A stretch of DNA of 64,000 nucleotides from Cyanophora paradoxa (taxonomy: Eukaryota; Glaucocystophyceae; Cyanophorales; Cyanophoraceae), in NCBI GenBank assembly GCA_004431415.1, contig QPMI01000119.1, forward strand, positions 18,645 to 82,644, in the 5' to 3' direction. This document shows positions 57,479 to 64,000 of the stretch, one piece after another. The notes below the pieces were generated by a model. That model was not told the origin of the DNA, made no database searches, and saw only the letters and a program-made list of their open reading frames with translations. The stretch's first letter is position 1. Every line of letters starts with the position of its first letter. A program made the position numbers and the translations under genes.

Positions 57479-59577
57479 ATGGAGTTCATAGACCCGCATT
57501 TTGATGCCCTTTCGAAAATCGCGGGCTTCCCCGTCGATCAGGTCGGTCGCGCGCGCAGGATTACGCGAGCGCAGACGGGGGGCTAAGCCGCCGCGCCGGG
57601 AAGCGATTCGATCGCAACGCACGCGTGTGGTCTGACTGCCCGATTACGCGCGCGTGCCCCGCGCAGGTCCGCTATGTCGCGTGTCTCCTCCTCGCATATC
57701 CGGCGGCGGGCATCCACAAGCTCCTGCCGAGCGCGACGGTGAAGCACATCTACTCGATCGTCGTCGGGCTCTTCTTCGGGTACCTCTGCCTTCGCGAGGA
57801 CATCGTGCACAGCTTCGCCGTCGCCCTGGGCTCCTACTTCCTCGTGAAGCTGGGCCCCGCGCGCTACTCGCACGTGCTCGTGATGATGTTCGCGCTCTCG
57901 TACCTCTCCGTGAGCCACATCTACCGCATGTACAAGAACTACATGGGCTGGGAGCTCGACTTCACGGGTGCGATCCCCACGCGCCCTCGCCGCCGCTTCG
58001 CCGCCGCGCCGGCGAGGGCGATCGGCTCGGCGCGCAAACATCCCGAAACGACGCGCTGAGGTGGGCGGCGCGCGCAGGGCCCCAGATGATCCTCACGCTC
58101 AAGGTCTCGAGCTTCGCGTTCAACGTGTGAGCGCCGCCCGCCGCGGTGCCAGCGCCGGCGGGGCGCCGCCAAAACGGCCGGGGCGCAGGTATGACGGGCG
58201 GGCGAACAAGAAGGCGACGGCCGAGCAGGAGGCGCGCGCGCTGAAGCGCATGCCGACCCTCCTCGAGGTGCGCGCCGCGCCGCCGCCCGCCGCTGGCCGG
58301 GCGCGCCGGGGCCGGGGCCGACGCGGGGGCAGTACCTGGGGTACGTGTACTTCTTCGGGGGCTTCCTGGCGGGCCCGGCGTTCGAGGTGCGGGAGTACAT
58401 CGAGTTCAGCGACCTGACCGCCTTCAAGGCCGACAAGGATGACAAGCGGCCCCGCGTCCCCTCCTCCCTCCTCCCCGCACTGTCCGCCCCGCCCCTGCAC
58501 CGCCCCGCCCCGCCCCGCCGCGCTGAGCGGAAGGCCGGGGCCGGCAGGGGCCGGATGGTGGTCTCGTTCGTGTGCCTGGGGGCGATGGTGGCGGGCGGGC
58601 AGTACACGATGTTCCGCGTCACGGACGCCAAGTTCATCGCCTCCATGCCCCTCATCGCCCTCCCCTTCTACATGTGGCTCGCCGCCTTCCTCAACCGCTG
58701 CAAGTCCGCCCGCCCCGCCCCGCCCCGCCCCGCCCCGCCCCGCGCTCCGGCCCTATGCGGGGGGGCAGGTACTACTTCGGGTGGGCGCTGGCGGAGGGGG
58801 CGTGCGTGCTCTCGGGGCTGGCGTACAACGGGCGGGACGAGCGGGGGTCGGCCAAGTGGGACCGCGTCTCCAACATGAGCATCCTCGAGATCGAGCTCGC
58901 CCAGAACGCCCGCGGCGTCATCAACAACTGGCCCGCCCCGCCCCGCCCCGCCCCGCCGCCGCCTTACCGTCCCGCCGCGCAGGAACGTCGGCACCGCCGT
59001 CTGGCTCCGCCGCTACGTGTGAGCGGCGCCGCTCTGCTCGCGCGGCGCCCGCGGGCGACTCCGACGCGGCGGGGCGCAGGTACGAGCGGGTGCCGTACAA
59101 GACGAAGCCGAACTGGCGGAACACGACGGTCACCTACTTCGTGTCGGCCTTCTGGCACGGCTTCTACCCGGGCTACTACATCTCCTTCATGACCGCCGCG
59201 CTCCTCACCGAGGCCGCCAAGATCATGCGCCGCCGCGTGCGCCCGCTCGTCATGAAGGACGAGAAGACGGGGCGGCAGCCGCTCAAGGCCCTCTACGACC
59301 TGGTCTCGTGGGTCGTCACGCACCTCTGCATGGGCGCCGCCGTCGCGCCCTTCATCCTCCTCGACTGGCACCTCGCCATCGCCGTGCGCACGCCCGTTCC
59401 GCCCCGTCCCGCCCCGCTGTGCACCGCCCGGGGCCCGACCCGCTCGCGCAGGGCTGGAGCTGCGTCTACTTCTGGCTCCCGATCGTGTGTGGGGCGGTCA
59501 TCGCCTTCAACTCGCTCGTGCCGCAGCGCCGCGCCCGCCCCGCCGGCGAGAAGAAGGTCGAGAAGAAGGCCGAATAG
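57479..59577 (+). CDS. MBOAT-family lysophospholipid acyltransferase, multi-exon
   Basis: The gene starts MEFIDPHFDALSKIAGFPVDQ. Following exons code for VRYVACLLLAYPAAG, several membrane segments (IVVGLFFGYLCL, YFLVKLGPARYSHVLVMMF), LKVSSFAFNVYDGR, LLEYLGYVYFFGGFLAGP, NMSILEIELAQNARGVINNW and the catalytic-site segment SAFWHGFYPGYYISF with its invariant His. It ends with a dilysine-type tail KKAE at 59577. These blocks match LPCAT3/ALE1-type acyltransferases that re-acylate lysophospholipids in the endoplasmic reticulum. Introns are short; most are GT-AG, but the one after VINN appears to use a GC donor (58930 region). Confidence 0.9.
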
Positions 59578-59739
59578 CCCCCGCGCGCCCCGCGCGCCCC
59601 TAGGTATACGTAGTTGTTGCCAGGCTGTGCTTTGGCAGTACAGGTTCTATTTCACCCAGCCGCACATCGCGAACCGCACTCGTCTCGGGGGGCAGAGGGG
59701 GCGGGCCGGGGCGGGCGGGGCGGGGCCGGCTGCCGGGTC

Positions 59740-62727
59740 CTACTTTGGCTTCTTGGCGGAGGAGCTGGAGCCGGCGGCGCCGGCGCCGGGCTGCTTGCGC
59801 TTGGAGACGTTGGCGGGGGCGAGCTGCTCGGGGCGCAGAGCGTTGCTGCCGGTGAGGACGACGTGCGCCTGGCCCGTCGCCTCCTGCACTTTGCGGAAGG
59901 CCTCCAGCGTCACCGAGGGCGCGTCCGACCCCTCCGCCTTCTTCACCGCCGCCCGGTCCTGCATCTGCGAGGGCCTCAGCGCGGCTGAAGGGGGCGGGGC
60001 GGGGCGGGGCGGGGCGGGCCTTCTTGAGGCGCTTCTCCTGCTTCATCTTGCCGGGCATCTTGCCGTGGAACTTCCAGGAGATCCAGCGGAAGGCCTCCTT
60101 GGGGGTCATGTCGTTCCCGAAGTCGTCCTTGTACTCGAGCCGCAGCCGCTCCTCGGCCTTGTTGAGGTCCTTCATCGTCTTGTCGGGGCCCCGCCCGAAG
60201 TCGAGGTCGGCGTTCAGGAAGCCGCGGTTCTTGACGAGCTCCAGGGCCGCCGCCATCCCCTTCGCCACCGGGTTCTCCAGCAGGAAGCTCGTCTGCCCGC
60301 ACCGTCGGCCCGGGCGGGGCGCGGGGCAGGCGGGGCGGGGCGGGGCGGGGCGGGGGCGGGGGGGCGCACGTCTTCGTCCTGGGACTCCTCGCCGCCGCTG
60401 GCCTCCTCCTTGACGTCCGCCATCTCCGTGTCCGAGCCGGCCCCGCGCGCCGCCTTCGGGATCTGCACGCGCACAGACGCCGCCCCGCGGGCCGTCGAGG
60501 CGCCCCCGGGCAGGGCCGTCTTGCGGCCCCCGACGTCGTCCTCGAAGTACTCCTGCTTGATCTGCGCCGCCCTCAGCGCCCGCCCCGCCGCCCCGCCCCG
60601 GCGGCCCCGCGCACCTCGAGCTTGCGGACGAACTCGCCGGTGTCCGAGAAGACGATGTTCGCCTCGCCCTCGGGCGCCGCGCTCGCCGCCTCCTCCGCCT
60701 CCCGCCGCCGCGACGCCGCCACTGCCGCCCCGTCGGCCGCCGCGGCGCGGGAGCGCGGGCGGGGCGGGCGGGGCGGGCGGGCGCACTTTGGGCGAAGACG
60801 GCGGCCTCGGGCCCGCGGGTCGGGGGCGGGGGGACCTTGAAGACGCCCCCGTCGGGGGTCGGGGAGGGGGAGGCGGCCGGGGGCGGGGAGGGGGCGGCGG
60901 GGGAGGCGGAGGCGATGCGGCGGGCGCGGGCGAGGGACTTGTGGAGCTCCGCGTCGAACGCGTCCTCCTCCTCGTCCGCCAGGTCCGACTTCTCCCGCCC
61001 CGCGCCCCGCGGCGCCGGCGACCCCGACCCCGAGGTCTCCAGCAGCGCCTTGGAGACGGCGTTGGCCTTGCCCAGCGCCCGCTCGAAGCGCCGCTCCCGC
61101 TCCACGCGCTCCCGCTCCTCCCGCGCCGCCGCCTCCTCGGCCTTGGCGCCGCGCGAGCCGCGGTCGGCGCCGGCCTCGGCCCCCGTCGCCTCGTTGATCT
61201 TCTCGAGCTCGGCGACGAGCTCCGTGGTGCCCTTCTTGCGGATCTTCTTGACGACCTTCTTCTTGGGCTTGCGGAAGGCGGCGAGCTCCTCGTTCGTGTA
61301 GTAGTCGGCCGCCTCCTTCATCGTCGCCGCCGCCGGCGCCAGCGCCACGACCGTCTTGTTCGCCGGCGCCGCCGCCGCCAGCTTCGCCCGGATGCTCTCC
61401 ATCCGCGCCCGCGTCGCCTCGTCCGCCCCGCCCGCCTGGTCCAGCACGAACCCCTGCCCCCCCGCCCCCCTCGGCCCCCGCCCCGGCCAGCCCGGGGCGC
61501 GGCGCGGCGGCGCACCGCGGGCGCCTTGACCTCGTCGTACTTGGTGAGCAGCTTCTTCCCCTCCGCCTGCTGCGCGGGCCTCAGCCGGGGGCGTCGCGGG
61601 GCGGGGCGGGGCGGGGCGGGGCGGGGCGGGCCGAGGCGGGATCGTTGGGGTCGAAGGTGGCGTTGAACTCGTTGTCGTCGTAGGGCGTCGTCGTCTTCTT
61701 GGAGGCCTTGTACGCCCGCTGCCGCTTCTCCAGCTCCGCCATGCGCACGTTCTCCAGCTCGTCCGCCTCCTCGTTGACGCCGTCCGAGGAGAGGATCGCC
61801 GAGTCCTTGAGCGTCAGCACAACCGTCTCCCCCTCGCCGATCGCGTCCGCGTCGTGCGCCACCTTGAGCCCCGCAAGGTCCCCTGCCCCGCCCCGCGTCG
61901 GCCCCCGGCCCCGCCCCCGCCCCCGCCCCCGCCCCCGCCCCCGCGCACGCGACGTGTAGTTCGACTCGGCCGCGATCGCCCCCGCCACGCCGCCGACGCC
62001 CTCGGCGCCGGGCTTCCGGCGGCGGCGCTGCAGGTAGGCCGCGGCCTCCGCCTCGGCCGCCCGCTGCCGCTCGAGCTCCTCCTCCTGCTCCGCCAGCGCC
62101 CGCGCCCGCTGCGCCGCCAGCTCCTTCTCCTTCTCCCTCCGCTCCTGCTCCAGCTTCCGGCTGCGCGCCCGTCAGCAGGGCAGGGGGCGGCGCGGCGCGG
62201 CGCGGCGCGCCTCTTCTCGATCCAGGAGGCTGCCGACTCCTCCTCGCCCGCCAGCTCCTCCGCAAGGGTCTTGCCCGCGAACACCGCGTTCGCCATCCGC
62301 TTCTCCTTCGCCCTGCCCGCACCGTCACCCCTCGCGCGCGGGGCGCGGCGGCGCGGCGGCGCACTCTTGGATGCGGGCGCTCATGATGAGCTGCTCGCGC
62401 TCCTTCTTGGCCTCCTCGGCCGCCTTGATGCGCTGCTCCCGCTTCTTCTTCTCCTCCTCCTCGTTGTCCAGCTGCGCCCCGCCCCGCTCGCCCCGCGCGG
62501 CGCTGCGCCCCGCGGCGCGAGCGCGCCTTCAGGGGCTTCAGGCCGAGGAGCGCGCGGATGCGGTTGGTCTCCTCGATCGAGCACGAGACCTCGCCCGCCG
62601 CGTTCGAGACCTCGGCGCGGATCTCGAACTCCCCGCCCTCGTCGTCGTCCACCCACGGGTTCGCCTCCGTAAGCGCTCTCGTCGCAGACCCCGCTGCGTT
62701 TGAGTAAGTTTTGATCTGCGTTGACAT
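59740..62727 (-). CDS. SART1: SART1 / Snu66-family U4/U6.U5 tri-snRNP protein, multi-exon
   Basis: This splicing factor gene begins at the ATG at 62727 (MSTQIKTYSN). The SART1 signature LAGLKVAHDADAIGEGETVV with LTLKDSAIL and ELENV lies at about 61720-61880. Further blocks are YDDNEFNATFDP, a helix-rich KKVVKKIRKKGTTELV segment, FSDTGEFVRKLE, then PVAKGMAAALELVKNRGFLN, GPDKTMKDLNKAEERLRLEY, MTPKEAFRWISWKFHGKMPG and a basic tail ending SSSSAKKPK at 59740. Order and content match the family. The intron before the last exon begins with GCCCGCC directly after KRLKK, a probable GC donor. Several upstream Glu/Arg-rich exons are hard to delimit. Confidence 0.9.
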
Positions 62728-62893
62728 CCGCGCCGCGCCACGCACCAGGCGGCGTCTTCTCGCGGCTGCGCACACGACAACGCGGTCAGCGGGGTGGACG
62801 CGTCGCGAATGTAGGAGCTAGACCGACGCTAGAACTACTCAGAATCACTCCGATCTTGCGTATTACAGGCGAGAAGCAGCACGTTTAGCCAAG

Positions 62894-63262
62894 CTAAGAG
62901 GAAGTCGAATGGCCTTGCCGGAAGCCCCCAACGCACCGAGAGCGGTCATCCTTCCGGTCACGGTTGTCGCGGGGATCGTCCTTCCTGCCGCTTCGGCTAT
63001 CTCGGCCGTCTCTGTCGCGCCGACCCCTGCGGAGGAGGAAACCAAGGTCATGCGAAGTCCGCGGGCTGCAGGGACACCGCGGAAGCCAGCGAAGCGGGTT
63101 CAAGCGAAGATGCGGGGTTCTGAACTACAGGGGAGGGCCGTGCACGAACCCGCGCGGGGAGCGGGACCTCGACCGACTCCGGCGACGCCGCGGCGAGCGG
63201 TCGCGATCCCTGTCATCCTTACGGCTGTCCCGCCGCGGTGAGCGGCTCCTGGAGCGAGGCAT
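62894..63262 (-). CDS. Short RS-domain protein
   Basis: From the ATG at 63262 the frame reads MPRSRSRSPRRDSRKDDRDR and continues through SPRRRRSRSRSRSPR; a later exon adds RRDRDGRDSRSGRKDDPRDN and ends near 62894. Alternating Arg-Ser and Arg-Asp dipeptides mark an RS domain of splicing-related proteins. No RNA-recognition motif was found, so this is either a small RS protein or the beginning of one with an unresolved 3' part. The intron is placed between about 63130 and 63030, with a GCAG acceptor near 63033. Confidence 0.55.
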
Positions 63263-63347
63263 CTCGCCACTTCCTCTTCTCCGCCTCTACCCCCGCACAA
63301 AAAAAGTCCTGCACATCGGCTTTCGTTTCGCGAGCCCGGATGTCTCT

Positions 63348-64000
63348 ATGATCGGAAGCGCGATGATGATGAGCGCGAGCGGGAACCCGTACTCGTACCT
63401 CCTCGATGCGCCCGTGGGCCTCGAGGAGGACCCGAGTGTCCAGGCCGAGTTCCTCCGTAAGCTCGCGCCTCCTGTACGTATACGCGCGTGTCCGTCTGGC
63501 TCACGGGCCCGTTCGGAACCGCTCAAGGTGCATGCGACGAGGCGGACGGCTCCCGCGTCCAGGATGTCGTGCTGACCGCCAAGCTGCCGGCCCCGGCCCT
63601 GATCTGCGGGTTCTCGCTTCACGTCCGTGGGGAGAGCTCGACGATCGCAGTTCTATCCTGTCAAGTGAAGCGGGGCAGCGACGCCAGCTCCGATGCTTAC
63701 CGGGTTCGTTGGAACGGCCGCCGTGGCGGCCTCCGGCTCAGAAGCCGCGCAGGAGCTTGCGGCCGAGGAGCTTGCAGGGTCTCCGCTGCTGGTGGGCCAG
63801 ATTCAGCGGCGGGCTATCGCCGTCGGGACGGCGCTGCGCGTGGTCGTACGCGCGCGGCTGCCCCCCGGGCCGCGGCGGACGTTCCTGACAGAGGTGGAGC
63901 TGGAGGGAGATGCCCGCGCCCCGCCCGTGCAGCCCGAGCCAGAGGCGCGCCCGCCACCGCCACCGCCCGCCGCACGGCCCCGGGCGGGGGCGAGCGCGGG
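63348..64000 (+). CDS. Unknown host protein, 5' part
   Basis: The ATG at 63348 opens MIGSAMMMSASGNPYSYLLD and PVGLEEDPSVQAEFLRKLAPP. A second stretch reads VSVWLTGPFGTAQG and ICGFSLHVRGESSTIAVLSC, and a third reads GTALRVVVRARLPPGPRRTF and LTEVELEGDA before a Pro-rich segment that runs off the window. The strand-like blocks suggest a beta-sandwich protein, but no family is recognised. Its 5' end lies about 85 bp from the divergent RS-protein gene. Exon borders are guesses from frame changes. Confidence 0.4.

Noticed and set aside
56878-57504. Plus-strand coiled-coil-like frame (RLDKEVEGAERAISSLKAEL)
   Set aside because: It lies opposite the first exon and intron of the SMP-C2 gene; GC-rich third positions create long open shadows here. 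It could be real but support is weak.
58439-61666. Very long plus-strand open frame of 1075 codons
   Set aside because: It crosses acyltransferase introns and runs antisense to SART1; composition is Pro/Arg/Ala-rich as expected of a GC-rich shadow.

Overview
The window is GC-rich nuclear DNA of a unicellular eukaryote carrying two adjacent, AT-richer DNA-virus-like elements of the Polinton / Polinton-like virus (PLV) type. The host DNA (about 17.97-20.34 kb and 47.53-64 kb) has many short introns packed with CCCCG repeats and codes for ordinary eukaryotic proteins: a TRANK1-like UvrD helicase, coproporphyrinogen oxidase, a ZNHIT3-like zinc finger, an SMP-C2 lipid-transfer protein, an MBOAT acyltransferase, SART1/Snu66 and an RS-rich protein. 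A GC-rich genome with some GC-AG introns and virophage-like integrants suggests an alga, perhaps a haptophyte; that is inference.

Element A (position 1 to about 17.7 kb) is cut by the window start. It holds the C-terminal half of a family B DNA polymerase, an rve integrase, a small AT-hook protein, an HNH-AP2 endonuclease, a structural block (coiled-coil protein, packaging ATPase, major capsid protein, two minor capsid-type proteins), a patatin-discoidin lipase, and an adhesion cassette led by a 1635-residue fibre with a C-terminal S74 chaperone domain. It ends in 57-bp tandem repeats just downstream of a host TPR gene.

Element B (20339-47527, 27,189 bp) is complete. It has 1175-bp terminal inverted repeats, terminal hairpin palindromes and a 6-bp target-site duplication (GCTGCC). 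It lies in a coding exon of the host TRANK1-like gene: removing the element and one duplication copy restores an open frame. It encodes the same capsid, ATPase and minor-capsid set as A, a probable TVPol-SF3 helicase, a protein-primed-type PolB with an endonuclease VII-like zinc cluster, an rve integrase, a patatin-discoidin lipase, fibre and adhesin genes (one ending in a C1q-like domain), and a SpeD-like S-adenosylmethionine decarboxylase homologue whose 3' end runs into the right terminal repeat. Three genes at 38.4-44.7 kb are broken (two frameshifts, one in-frame stop), while capsid and replication genes are open.

Together the genes describe a small double-jelly-roll virus with its own replication, integration and packaging functions and an elaborate phage-like attachment apparatus. 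A and B share structural and adhesion modules, but their polymerases and integrases look divergent, and the polymerase-integrase cassette is inverted relative to the capsid block. Candidate replication signals in B are the terminal hairpins, 21-bp AT repeats, and clusters of a TAGGCAC motif found in both terminal repeats and again internally beside the helicase gene.
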